Of a DNA stretch of 64,000 nucleotides, positions 24,483-33,424 are shown piece by piece. A model generated the notes under the pieces. That model had not been told where the DNA came from. It did not search any database and worked only from the letters and a program-made list of their open reading frames with translations. Origin of the DNA: Candidatus Uabimicrobium amorphum (GTDB lineage: Bacteria; Planctomycetota; Uabimicrobiia; Uabimicrobiales; Uabimicrobiaceae); contig NZ_AP019860.1 of assembly GCF_009002475.1 (NCBI RefSeq), forward strand, positions 6,028,501 to 6,092,500, given 5' to 3'. Position 1 is the first letter of the stretch. Each line of letters begins with the position of its first letter. The position numbers and the translations under genes were made by a program.

Positions 24483-27387
24483 GTCTATGCCCTAAAGCTT
24501 GAAAACAGTATTTAATAATAAAACCACTAACGATCAAACTACCAGGTATTGAAATCCAGGGGTATGCAGTCAAGTAGTAAAGATAGTTGTCGAGCGAATT
24601 TTCTTGGGCGTAGTAACCTATTGTTAGGGTAGTCGAATTGCACAATATATGAATAACTATCGGCACAAGAATATTTTCGGTGCGCAACAACACAATTCCG
24701 AGAAAAATGCCCATAACAAAGGTAAAGGAAAGACGCGAAATATCCATATGCATCACGGCAAACAATAGAGCTGTCCATACAACAGCTGCCAATGGTGACA
24801 TTTTTTTACGAAAGCTGGAGAGTAGTAACCCACGAAAAAATAGCTCTTCACAAATTCCCGGTAGTACCGCAAATACGATAATCATGATCCACAATGGATA
24901 TCCTTGCAATAGAGTTTGTAGCATTTTTACCAATTGCTCATTGTGAATTGGCAAGATAAAATCTTGGATACTTTTTACCGTAAGAGCAAAAATAAGCCCA
25001 CTAATACTCAATGCGATAATAACAGGGATTTTCGTAACAGGAAACTTTTCGCCAATTGCAAAGGTTTTGCGTAGATCGTAATGGAATACCTTTGTAACAA
25101 TGACTGGGACAGCAACAAGAAACAATACCATGGATAGTGCTTGACCAAACAAAATGTTGTTGGAAAGTTTTGGTCCCATAAAGTGGAATAAAATGGTTGT
25201 CAGTGCAAAAAATATGAATGCCTGGTTCGTTGTGAATATCACCGTGGAATTTTTTCGCCAAAAATCCCATTTGATACCTTCTACCTGGCGGAAAATAACT
25301 TCTTCACGACTAAAAAGCCGTATCGCCCATATCAGAGCGAGTAGCGCATATAGAGCGGTTGAGAAAAACACTAATAAAATCTGTGTAAAAGTGGCGTTAC
25401 CGAGAAACATTTCTTTGTAAAGAAGTACAATGTTAGAAACGGGTACAAAACAAAGCCGCGTTGTCAAGTGCATGTTAGGCAAAAACGCTACCATGACTAG
25501 TGGCATCACTACAATGACCATAGGGGTCAAATAATGCTGGCCTTCTTTGTAACTTCGCGCAAAAATAGAAAGACCTAAACATAGTGCCGAAAACATACCT
25601 ACAAGAGGAATGAGCAATATAAACATGCCGACTAAAACAGAGTTTGATATGTCAAACTTGAGTGGGGGAGATGTTGACCAATTCATCAATGTCCCTGTTT
25701 CATCAAGGCTTAGGTAGTAATTGTCAAATATATCTATATGGGTAATAGGACCTTCGTGTGCTCCAAGATAAGCAACGAAAGAGAAACTATTTTTTTTGTA
25801 ACTCCACAACTGTACAACACCATCTTGAGTACCAAGTACCAAATTGTTATTACTGTGTGTAACTGCAGTGATGGGTAGCTGTGTATATAAATTTATAGGT
25901 ATTTCTCGGATAATTGCTTTTGCCCTGGTATCATAGATCCCCAAGGTGCTTTCCGTAAAGAAAACAATGCGATTTTTGTTGAAAAGTAGTGCTTTGTATC
26001 CTGGTAATGCGGTGATTTCTCCACTTTGTGTATCTAGCAACTGTAAATTTTCATTGCGAAATATAATGTAGTTGATGTTACCATCGACTATATTGCCATA
26101 ACCATCAAAGTTTTGTTCGACTTGCCAAGTTTTGGTGTCCAAAATAACGAAGCGTCGCTTTTCTTCTTCTACTTTTAGTTCGGCAATGACTTTTTGTGTG
26201 GAGGAATCCACTATAAAATTTTCTATGATATGTTCATTTTGCCACAACGTACGCAAGCCAATCCCTTGTGATGAAATGAAGATGTGTATCAATCTGTTTT
26301 GTGTACTCGCAATCCAACTGTTGCCCATTGTGGATATTTTTGTTACGTTCGCAAAGGTCCATGGGGAGCGGTACATTATTTTTTCCGCTTTTATGTGCCA
26401 CAACGAAATTTGTTGTTTGTTGTTGTTAATGGTAAAAGCCACATTTTCGTTGTAAAGTTTTGCATGAGATATTTTACCTTCTTCGCGAATATGTGGAATA
26501 TCATCGTTGGTGGCTAATTGGGTTATTTTAAAATCATCAACACTTTGGTACTCTTGTGTCCGTGTTGCTTCGAGAAGCGCATTGCTTTGCTTGGTAAAAT
26601 ATCCAAAAGTAATTCCCATGCTCGCGAGATTCAATAAAGATCCAAAAATGGCGATGCTAAAAATGGCAAGATATTTCCCAACGACAATTTCAAATCGGGT
26701 GGCAGGAGCAACTAGTAGTGTCTCCATTGTACCTCGTTCTTTTTCGCCGGCCCCCATATCAATGGCAGGATATAGCGGAAAAGTAATGGCCATGAGTACG
26801 ACGAGTAAAGCGAGAAGACGTCCAAATTCAAAAGCTCCTTGTTTTTTTGCACCAGCGGTGTTTTTGAGGGCTATCGTGAATGGTTTTACCAATCCTGGTG
26901 GACTATTTTGTAGCGCTTTGCGTTGAGTTTTGCGTAATAAAACATTTAGAGAGTCACGCACTTTCTTGAGCAGTAAACGCGCTTTGTCATTTGCACCAGA
27001 GTAGTAAACTAAAATACGAGGAACAGCGTTCAAATCACTGATGTCTTTGTCAAAATTCTCAGGTATTTTCAAACCTAAAACAGCTTTCTCTAAGTAGACT
27101 TCATCCCAAGCACTTTTTGTTTCGACTATTTTAAAAGACTTTCCTTGCAATAGTTCGTTAATTTTTTGCGAACTACCCTCTATGGCAATTGTTACATCTT
27201 CTTTGTCTATTTTATCGAGTTGATATACAATGAGCTGCGTCATACCCAGCATTAGTGATGGATAGAGTAAAATAGGTAGTAAGGTCATGATAAAAAGAGT
27301 TCTTTTATCGCGAAGCGTTTCTTTTATTTCCTTACCCCATATATTTAAGATGTTATCTAATTTGTTTAACCACTGCACTTTTTTCAC
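24475..27387 (-). CDS. NatB-type ABC permease with beta-propeller insertion and C-terminal CPBP protease, 970 aa
   Basis: Three modules lie in one chain. (1) Residues 1-270 and 575-720 form an ABC-2/NatB-like permease: a first transmembrane helix near 30-50, a large loop, and the coupling motif GEKERGTMETLLVAP near 215. (2) Between permease helices, about residues 290-570, there is a repeated beta-strand segment with WD40-like blades (ISLWHIK, VVQLWSYKK, AHEGPITHIDIFDN...GTLMNWS), replacing what is normally a short loop. (3) Residues 745-970 form a multi-pass CPBP/Abi-type membrane protease with EELFFRG, FAVMHMD and HILCN motifs. Permease-CPBP fusions are known; the propeller insertion is not one I recall. 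If topology follows NatB, the propeller lies outside the cytoplasm. The gene is three bases from its ATPase gene. Confidence 0.88.
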   Translation of the reverse strand: MKKVQWLNKLDNILNIWGKEIKETLRDKRTLFIMTLLPILLYPSLMLGMTQLIVYQLDKIDKEDVTIAIEGSSQKINELLQGKSFKIVETKSAWDEVYLEKAVLGLKIPENFDKDISDLNAVPRILVYYSGANDKARLLLKKVRDSLNVLLRKTQRKALQNSPPGLVKPFTIALKNTAGAKKQGAFEFGRLLALLVVLMAITFPLYPAIDMGAGEKERGTMETLLVAPATRFEIVVGKYLAIFSIAIFGSLLNLASMGITFGYFTKQSNALLEATRTQEYQSVDDFKITQLATNDDIPHIREEGKISHAKLYNENVAFTINNNKQQISLWHIKAEKIMYRSPWTFANVTKISTMGNSWIASTQNRLIHIFISSQGIGLRTLWQNEHIIENFIVDSSTQKVIAELKVEEEKRRFVILDTKTWQVEQNFDGYGNIVDGNINYIIFRNENLQLLDTQSGEITALPGYKALLFNKNRIVFFTESTLGIYDTRAKAIIREIPINLYTQLPITAVTHSNNNLVLGTQDGVVQLWSYKKNSFSFVAYLGAHEGPITHIDIFDNYYLSLDETGTLMNWSTSPPLKFDISNSVLVGMFILLIPLVGMFSALCLGLSIFARSYKEGQHYLTPMVIVVMPLVMVAFLPNMHLTTRLCFVPVSNIVLLYKEMFLGNATFTQILLVFFSTALYALLALIWAIRLFSREEVIFRQVEGIKWDFWRKNSTVIFTTNQAFIFFALTTILFHFMGPKLSNNILFGQALSMVLFLVAVPVIVTKVFHYDLRKTFAIGEKFPVTKIPVIIALSISGLIFALTVKSIQDFILPIHNEQLVKMLQTLLQGYPLWIMIIVFAVLPGICEELFFRGLLLSSFRKKMSPLAAVVWTALLFAVMHMDISRLSFTFVMGIFLGIVLLRTENILVPIVIHILCNSTTLTIGYYAQENSLDNYLYYLTAYPWISIPGSLIVSGFIIKYCFQALGHRHE

Positions 27388-27390
27388 CTT

Positions 27391-28125
27391 TTAAAAGCCG
27401 CTATCGATTAGAGAAAAAAAGATATCTTCGATATCTCCACAGTCGTACTGCGCACAAAGATCTTCTGTTTTGCCTTGAACCAAAAGTTTACCTTTGTGAA
27501 TAATGCCCAAGCGATCGCAAAGTTTTTGTGCTTCGCTCATGATATGAGTTGACAAAATGATACATTTGCCTTTCTCGCGGCAATCAAGGATAAAATTGAG
27601 TACGTTTTTTGCCACTAAAATATCAAGGTTTGCCGTGGGTTCGTCGAAAATGAGTACTGGTGGGTCGTGAACAATGGTTCGGGCAATAGAAACTTTTTGC
27701 TTCATCCCTGTTGATAGTTTACCATTCAGAGTATGAATGAAATCTGTCATTTGGAACATTTCATATATCTCATCACAGCGCTTTTTGAGAAAACTTTTCG
27801 ATAGTCCGTACAGCTTTCCAAAATATAATACGGTTTCGTGAGGAGTTAATCGGTCGTATATCCCCGTGTTCCCGGAAATAAAGCCTATGCGGCGACGCAC
27901 CTCTTGGGGATTGTCAACAACATTGTAATTTGCGACTTTGGCTTCTCCTGCTGTAGGACATAACACAGTTGACAATATTCGCAGACAAGTTGTTTTTCCT
28001 GCACCATTCGGACCTAGTAGACCAAATATTTCTCCTGCACAACATGAAAAAGACACTTCATCAAGTGCTTTTGTTTCTTGTGCACTATCCTCAAAAATCT
28101 TAGAAACGCCATTTACTTCTATCAT
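27391..28125 (-). CDS. ABC transporter ATP-binding protein (NatA type)
   Basis: This ATPase subunit powers the adjacent permease fusion. It shows Walker A GPNGAGKTT, the ABC signature in the variant form LSTGMKQKVSIAR, Walker B VLIFDEPT and the switch His in LSTHIMSEA. About 240 residues and the short C-terminal part fit the NatA/CcmA group of sodium- or drug-type exporters. It leads a three-gene minus-strand operon (ATPase, permease-propeller-CPBP, hypothetical) with gaps of 3 and -8 bases. The transported substrate is unknown. Confidence 0.94.
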   Translation of the reverse strand: MIEVNGVSKIFEDSAQETKALDEVSFSCCAGEIFGLLGPNGAGKTTCLRILSTVLCPTAGEAKVANYNVVDNPQEVRRRIGFISGNTGIYDRLTPHETVLYFGKLYGLSKSFLKKRCDEIYEMFQMTDFIHTLNGKLSTGMKQKVSIARTIVHDPPVLIFDEPTANLDILVAKNVLNFILDCREKGKCIILSTHIMSEAQKLCDRLGIIHKGKLLVQGKTEDLCAQYDCGDIEDIFFSLIDSGF

Positions 28126-28378
28126 TTCACCACCAAACTTCGAATTTAAGGGACCAAGTACCAGCTCATACGTCAGGAACTTTTAACATTTTGATAAAAG
28201 CACAACAAATATGTAAGTGCTGGTATTATGCCCGAACTCTGCCAAAGATTCAAATGATAAGTTATGATTCGCTATGAAAAAAAATTTGACAATTTCTAAA
28301 AATCAAGGTAATTTAAAATTGCATCAACCTGTAGTTTATATATGGTCTGTAATTTTTTTTCCTATAAAGGAACGTTTA

Positions 28379-28708
28379 ATGAGTTTGATTGATACAATAA
28401 AAGGTTTGTTTTCTGGCGGCAACGTTCAAGAACAATTGAAGAAGAAATTCAAAGAAGAAACTATCGCTAAAGTAACAAAAACTGTTGTTGGTAGATTGAT
28501 CGAAACAATGCCTGACAATCTTGCAGATGCTGGCGAAGAAGCAATAAAAGCATTCGTATCTGAAAAAGCAAGTGACATGGTAAAAGAAGAAGTTGAAAAA
28601 CAAACAGGTGGAAAATTTAAAGAACTTACCGATGTTATCGTTGAAGAAGCTACAGATCAAGTTGTTGATGCTGCTGTTCAGCAGATAAAAGATCAACTAA
28701 GTTCTTAA
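28379..28708 (+). CDS. Small charged helical protein, 109 aa
   Basis: This is an acidic/basic amphipathic helical protein (LKKKFKEETIAKVTKTVVGRL, MVKEEVEKQTGGKFKEL) with no cysteine and no membrane segment, of unknown family. The start is ATG 28379, with AAAGGA seven bases upstream; a longer frame from 28274 lacks a site. The clean ribosome-binding site, regular codons and its own terminator suggest a well-expressed single gene. It could bind membranes or nucleic acid as a small structural protein, but nothing in the sequence decides this. Confidence 0.72.
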   Translation: MSLIDTIKGLFSGGNVQEQLKKKFKEETIAKVTKTVVGRLIETMPDNLADAGEEAIKAFVSEKASDMVKEEVEKQTGGKFKELTDVIVEEATDQVVDAAVQQIKDQLSS

Positions 28709-28734
28709 TAGTAAAGCTATAATCGCCTAAAACT

Positions 28735-28764
28735 ACAGCAAGAAATTTTTAAATTTCTTGCTGT
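28735..28764 (+). terminator. Stem-loop terminator after the 109-aa gene
   Basis: ACAGCAAGAAATTT pairs with AAATTTCTTGCTGT around a two-base centre. A moderately T-rich tail follows. Confidence 0.75.
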
Positions 28765-28821
28765 ACATTTTACTTTGTCTAAATTCAATTTTAAACGTTT
28801 TTTTATCGATGGAACTGAGTA

Positions 28822-29604
28822 ATGTCAGATATTTCTCCTGAAGAAAAGTTATTTTGTAAGTTAGCAATCAAGTACGGTATACTTTCTCGTATAGAAGTAA
28901 AAGAGTGCTTAAAGAGAAAAAAACGTGAGTTATCAAGCAAACCGCTATCGGTATTTCTTATCGAAAAAGGTTATTTGACAGACGAAAAATTAGACGTTAT
29001 CATCTCTATACACGAAAAAAACGTGCAAGCCTTTTTTGATCGAGCAAATCAATATCAATCAGATAAAGATTTCGAAAAGGCCATCTCTGATTACACGCGC
29101 GTCTTGAAAAGTAATCCGTACCACACCGATGCGTATTTAAGTAGAGGAAACGCTCTTGTTGGTCTACAGAGGTACGAAGAGGCGTTGGTCGACTTTAACA
29201 AAGTTCTGGAGTACGATCCTGACAATGCAATTGCTTACGCGAATAGAGGAATTGCGTATAACAGCCTCAATAACCTTGAACAGGCTCTTGAAGATTTCAA
29301 AGCCGCAATTGAATTGAAGCCAGACTATGCCAAAGCATATTACTTTCGTGGAGTGGCCCATCACTTTCAAAAAGATTACCAACAAGCTTTAAAAGACTAC
29401 ACTACCGCAATACAACTAGACAAAAAATTTGCAGATGCATACAACAACCGCGGGGTTGTATATTCACTATTAAAACAATATGACGAAGCCATTGATGATT
29501 GGGAAAACGCTTTGAAAATGGACCCGAGCTTTACTTCCGTAAAACTCAACTTACAGGTAGTAAAGCGTCGTCGCGATATGTTGAAAGAAAAACAAGGAAA
29601 ATGA
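28822..29604 (+). CDS. TPR protein with an N-terminal helical (GspE-N-like) domain
   Basis: The first ~65 residues (LAIKYGILSRIEVKECLKR ... FLIEKGYLTDEKLDVIIS) resemble the short helical repeat that opens type II secretion ATPases and several planctomycete signalling proteins. The same motif is tandemly repeated in the CheX-like protein at 36162. Residues 70-240 are five canonical 34-residue TPR units (AFFDRANQYQSDKDFEKAISDYTRVL and so on). It is probably a cytoplasmic protein-protein scaffold. Its TGA overlaps the next ATG (ATGA), so it is coupled with a second TPR protein. Confidence 0.88.
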   Translation: MSDISPEEKLFCKLAIKYGILSRIEVKECLKRKKRELSSKPLSVFLIEKGYLTDEKLDVIISIHEKNVQAFFDRANQYQSDKDFEKAISDYTRVLKSNPYHTDAYLSRGNALVGLQRYEEALVDFNKVLEYDPDNAIAYANRGIAYNSLNNLEQALEDFKAAIELKPDYAKAYYFRGVAHHFQKDYQQALKDYTTAIQLDKKFADAYNNRGVVYSLLKQYDEAIDDWENALKMDPSFTSVKLNLQVVKRRRDMLKEKQGK

Positions 29605-30482
29605 GCAAATACAATAACCTACCAAAAGACCGTTGGCTTGTACAAGAAGCCCTAATCAAGGTGGCATTGGGCCCCGAAGGCTTTAGTAAATGGGTGAAAG
29701 ACAATTATGAAGAATTTGACACACCCTTTTTTAACCTACTGCGTAAAATGCGCGAGTATACCGAGAAGCCAGGGCAAGATGCTACGTTGGGTAAAACATT
29801 CCGTTTTTTAGAGTCTTGTTTTCAAAAAATGTTTGATTTCGATGGTGAATATGGTTCTATCGTCATTACCGAAGATAATTTTAAAACCTATTGGGGAAAA
29901 TCTTCTCAGTACTTACAAACCAACCGTGCGCGACACGCGATCCCCATATTAGAAGCCTTGTTGTTTTTTTTCAAGCAAACCAACAAAAGTCTCAAGTATA
30001 TTGAGTCTGCCTACAGTAATTTAGGTATTGCATATGCCCAAGTAGGGGTCAATACCAAGGCTCTCAAAAACCTTTTTGCGGGCCTATCCATGGCGGAAAA
30101 AAACAATAGTAAAGATCGGGCAATGATTTTGTCGAACATTGCTATGGTTCACGGCGCTATGGGTAAACACAAAGATGCACTTAAGTATCACAATGACGCG
30201 TTAGAAATTTCACAAATTGAAGGCCGCAAGGATCTAGAAATTAAACATTTAAATAATTTAGCGATCGCAAATATGGACAACAATAGTTTGGAAGAGGCCA
30301 TCAAAAATCAGACACAGGCTCTAAAAATAGCACAAGATACAGGAGACAAAAGAGCAATGTCTGATGGGCTAGCGCGTATGGGACTTTTATGTGCTTTTAC
30401 CGGAAATGTCGAAGAAGCGAAAGATCTATGTACGAAAGCCATTGACATCAATTCGCAAAATCCTTTTACTGGTGGTGAATAG
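29601..30482 (+). CDS. TPR protein, 293 aa
   Basis: A unique N-terminal domain (about residues 1-110, containing GPEGFSKWVKDNYEEFDTP) is followed by TPR-type helices (YIESAYSNLGIAYAQVGVNTKALK, AMILSNIAMVHGAMGKHKDALKYH, IKHLNNLAIANMDNNSLEEAI, MSDGLARMGLLCAFTGNVEEA). These have the spacing of Rap/LGN-like TPR arrays used for protein binding. The start is ATG 29601, overlapping the upstream stop. An in-frame start at 29499 would lie inside the upstream gene. The partner is unknown; it was probably co-inherited with the preceding TPR protein. Confidence 0.82.
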   Translation: MSKYNNLPKDRWLVQEALIKVALGPEGFSKWVKDNYEEFDTPFFNLLRKMREYTEKPGQDATLGKTFRFLESCFQKMFDFDGEYGSIVITEDNFKTYWGKSSQYLQTNRARHAIPILEALLFFFKQTNKSLKYIESAYSNLGIAYAQVGVNTKALKNLFAGLSMAEKNNSKDRAMILSNIAMVHGAMGKHKDALKYHNDALEISQIEGRKDLEIKHLNNLAIANMDNNSLEEAIKNQTQALKIAQDTGDKRAMSDGLARMGLLCAFTGNVEEAKDLCTKAIDINSQNPFTGGE

Positions 30483-30830
30483 CAAGACTTACCTATCTCT
30501 CATAATCATACCATTCATTCATCTGTGGCAGAGCACAAAGAATTTATCATTCTTGCGCCCGCTTTTTTATACCAAAATCTTCACTTACAATGCATAATAT
30601 GAGAGTAGGACTTCTAGAGGAGTCAAAATCCGGGTTTTACAAGCTATATCGCTATATTATTAACTTCCAAAGTTATAGAAACTACCTCAAGACGATCCTT
30701 TGTAGGGCGTGTCAGCTAAAACTCAAAAGAATCAATTACATGTAGAGATTTGCCTGACATACCACTAGTTATAATAGTTATACTACAAAGCACAAGAAAG
30801 GAGACACGGGAACGTCCCGTAATATCTACG
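30483..30830. other. Intergenic region, 348 bp, with a hairpin next to a ribosome-binding site
   Basis: No gene is seen. Near its end AAGGAG (30797-30802) is followed by the near-perfect hairpin ACGGGA-ACG-TCCCGT at 30806-30820, then ten bases to the ATG at 30831. Folding the hairpin would bring the ribosome-binding site to a normal distance from the start codon. Confidence 0.5.
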
Positions 30831-32486
30831 ATGAAAAGAATCATAATTTTATGTTGTGCACTGATAGCTTTGTACGCCGAAAAAATCAATATCGAGGAAT
30901 GGAATATTTTTCAAAATGTGCGTGCGGTGGTATATAGCAATGACGGCAAATTTATGGCTGTTGCGCATCAAAATAATCACATTAGTCTACGCAACGCCAC
31001 CGGTAACATGGTATTGTTCACATTAAAAGGACATTTTCACTATATCAATGCCTTGGCATTTAGTAGTGACGGTGCTCTATTGGCCAGTGCTGGGCAGGAT
31101 ATGCTGATTAAAGTTTGGTCAACGAGTAATGGAAATGACAAACTTACACTTTCTGGTCATAGTAAAGCTGTGACTTGTTTGGCCCTTAGCCCAAACAAGA
31201 AACTCTTGGCGAGTGGCAGTGAAGACAATACTATTCGCATATGGTCACTGGCAACGGGAAAACTACTACGAACTATTTCTGATTACTCTGTGGCCATTTC
31301 GCAAGTATCTTTTAGCAAAGATAGTGCCGTAATTTTTGCGAGTTCACAAAATCACATCGTGAAACTTTGGAAAATAGAGGTTACCGATAGTTCGCGTATG
31401 GCGAGCGAAATTAAAGATGCGAACTCTTACTACTTGCAAGCGGTTACGGCAAAAGAAGGTGGTAAACTTGCGCAAGCGATTAAAAGTCTTGAGACATCTC
31501 TTAACATGGACCCTAAGCAAATAGATGCGTATTATCTTCTCGCTTGTTGTTATAGCTTACAGGCACAAAAATACGATCGTACTCCAGTGGGTATAGGCAA
31601 TAGAAATGGAGATATTCGCAAAGCGATTACTGCTTTGAAGGACGCAGTGCGCAATGGCTTTAATAATGTAGAAAAGATACAAAAAGAAAATGACTTTGAC
31701 ATTCTGCGCACCGAAGATGCGTACCGCAGTATTATTGCAAAATTTCAGCCTGCAGATGCCGGGAGCGCACGAAGAATTTCTTTTCACGTGAAAAATGAAA
31801 ATGGTCATTCTGCAAAAGCGATTGACATAAAAATTGGCAAGAAGGACATCGCAGAAGAAGATGTTTTTGAAGTGGGTAAAAGCTATGAAATAACCGCAAG
31901 GTTTAAAGAGTACGATACATTGAAAACACGTATACGTATAACATCTGGCAACGGACCGTTTGTGATCGAAGCTCCTCTTCGTAAATTAGGTAAATACAAA
32001 TTTTTTATCACCGGTAATTCGGTAGAATTAGACGGTATTCTCTACCCGTATAAAGTTTTTATCGATGGCCAGCCCGTTGAAGATCATCATATGGAGATTA
32101 GGAAAGAAAGAATTTTTACTCACTATACCGTTTATGCCGAAAACACGGCAAAAGATATACAAATTGCTGCGGGATATCAAATTGTGAGTAAAAGACTATA
32201 CCAAATCAAAAATAAGGGTGTGCGACGTTTGGATCAAATCAGCGCTCCATTGATGATTAAGCACCTTGGTGCACTGGCAAATCGCGGTCGTGGACCAATT
32301 GATGCTGTTGCGTCCCTTGAGAAGTTATTCAAAAGTATTTACTGGCGAAAAATATTTAAAAAAATGACGGTAGACGAGTTGCTCTCTATTCACGATACCG
32401 TAGAAAAATGGGAATTTTACAACGAATCGCACGATTTGCGACGTCGTTTTGTGTTGGATGCAATTAACGAATTGATTGAGTATTAA
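30831..32486 (+). CDS. Secreted WD40-TPR protein, 551 aa
   Basis: A signal peptide (KRIIILCCALIALYA) leads into WD40 repeats (about residues 25-185: GHFHYINALAFSSDGALLAS, GHSKAVTCLALSPNKKLLAS, with SEDNTIRIWS). A TPR-like pair follows (about 200-300). The C-terminal half (300-551) is strand-rich then helical and unassigned. Four or five blades are visible, which is fewer than a closed seven-blade propeller, so the propeller may be completed by diverged blades. It is probably periplasmic. The start codon is 29 bases from the ribosome-binding site with a hairpin in between. The next gene follows after two bases. Confidence 0.85.
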   Translation: MKRIIILCCALIALYAEKINIEEWNIFQNVRAVVYSNDGKFMAVAHQNNHISLRNATGNMVLFTLKGHFHYINALAFSSDGALLASAGQDMLIKVWSTSNGNDKLTLSGHSKAVTCLALSPNKKLLASGSEDNTIRIWSLATGKLLRTISDYSVAISQVSFSKDSAVIFASSQNHIVKLWKIEVTDSSRMASEIKDANSYYLQAVTAKEGGKLAQAIKSLETSLNMDPKQIDAYYLLACCYSLQAQKYDRTPVGIGNRNGDIRKAITALKDAVRNGFNNVEKIQKENDFDILRTEDAYRSIIAKFQPADAGSARRISFHVKNENGHSAKAIDIKIGKKDIAEEDVFEVGKSYEITARFKEYDTLKTRIRITSGNGPFVIEAPLRKLGKYKFFITGNSVELDGILYPYKVFIDGQPVEDHHMEIRKERIFTHYTVYAENTAKDIQIAAGYQIVSKRLYQIKNKGVRRLDQISAPLMIKHLGALANRGRGPIDAVASLEKLFKSIYWRKIFKKMTVDELLSIHDTVEKWEFYNESHDLRRRFVLDAINELIEY

Positions 32487-32488
32487 AC

Positions 32489-33298
32489 ATGGCAAATTTT
32501 TATCAATTATCAGGCCGGTCTGGATTGTTTGGCGTTGTAAATGGTCTTTTTTCTGTAACTCTCTCGGCGATTATCGTTGCGTTTCTGCAAGTGTACATCC
32601 GGCAGATCTTTCCGTACTTTATCGAGTTTATCATTGTTTATATCGTGTACATTATTATGGTGTGCACAATGTATGAGGGGAGAGAAAAGAAGGGAAACAA
32701 CCGTAACCGCAAACTATCCTTTGTGGGAACGACGATTTCGGCATGCATTGTTTTGTATGTATTGTGGTGCGCCGACGCAGTAATGTATGGTAAAGGTAGA
32801 TTGTTCGAACGATTGGCGGATCCCGAATGGATGTTGCAGTACATCCAATACAATTTTTTTAGAGATGAAGTGTATGGCATCCTGGAAGTCGTGTGGGTTT
32901 TGTTTGCCTTTTATTCCATAGGAATGCTTTCCAAATATGATGTTTTTTGTGAAAATTGTTATATATGGTTAGAGAAAGAACCGCTACCGATGACAATAAA
33001 TGCCGATATCGCAAAGCGCATCAAACAAGATATCATTGTGGATAGCATTGCTTGGGTCGATGAAATAGAGGTGGCGAAGTACAAGCCATATATTCAGTTG
33101 TATATAACTTACTGTGGGGGATGTGATAGTCTCAATTTACTCTCCGCAGAGCATGTCTACGAAAAACAGACATCTGATGGTAAAGAAGATGTAAAAGAGT
33201 TTCTGTTCCAAAATTTAATGCTAACGAAGGAAAAGTTTAATCAACTTTTGGAACGACTGGGAGAAAACGTTTCAAAGGCGAAAAAAGAAGAGGCGTAG
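32489..33298 (+). CDS. Membrane protein of unknown function, 269 aa
   Basis: Three to four hydrophobic segments (about residues 15-38, 42-62, 78-98 and 128-148) are followed by a soluble C-terminal half. That half has a Cys pair in FCENCYIWLE and another in YCGGCDSLN, so a metal-binding or disulfide domain is possible. I recognise no family. It starts two bases after the WD40-TPR gene and is presumably co-transcribed with it. Confidence 0.75.
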   Translation: MANFYQLSGRSGLFGVVNGLFSVTLSAIIVAFLQVYIRQIFPYFIEFIIVYIVYIIMVCTMYEGREKKGNNRNRKLSFVGTTISACIVLYVLWCADAVMYGKGRLFERLADPEWMLQYIQYNFFRDEVYGILEVVWVLFAFYSIGMLSKYDVFCENCYIWLEKEPLPMTINADIAKRIKQDIIVDSIAWVDEIEVAKYKPYIQLYITYCGGCDSLNLLSAEHVYEKQTSDGKEDVKEFLFQNLMLTKEKFNQLLERLGENVSKAKKEEA

Positions 33299-33424
33299 GG
33301 CAAACTAAAAAAAAACTAGCGTTTACAATCTACATTTGTTAACATATACTTAGCCAGGATTATTGTTTTTTCTAAGGTATTTAGAAAACTGGCTTGTAGA
33401 GATCTTTGTTATAGAAAGGCTTGT

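Noticed and set aside
30600..30760. Possible tRNA or small RNA in the gap before the WD40-TPR gene
   Set aside because: No cloverleaf or T-arm consensus could be found, and stems are short and imperfect.
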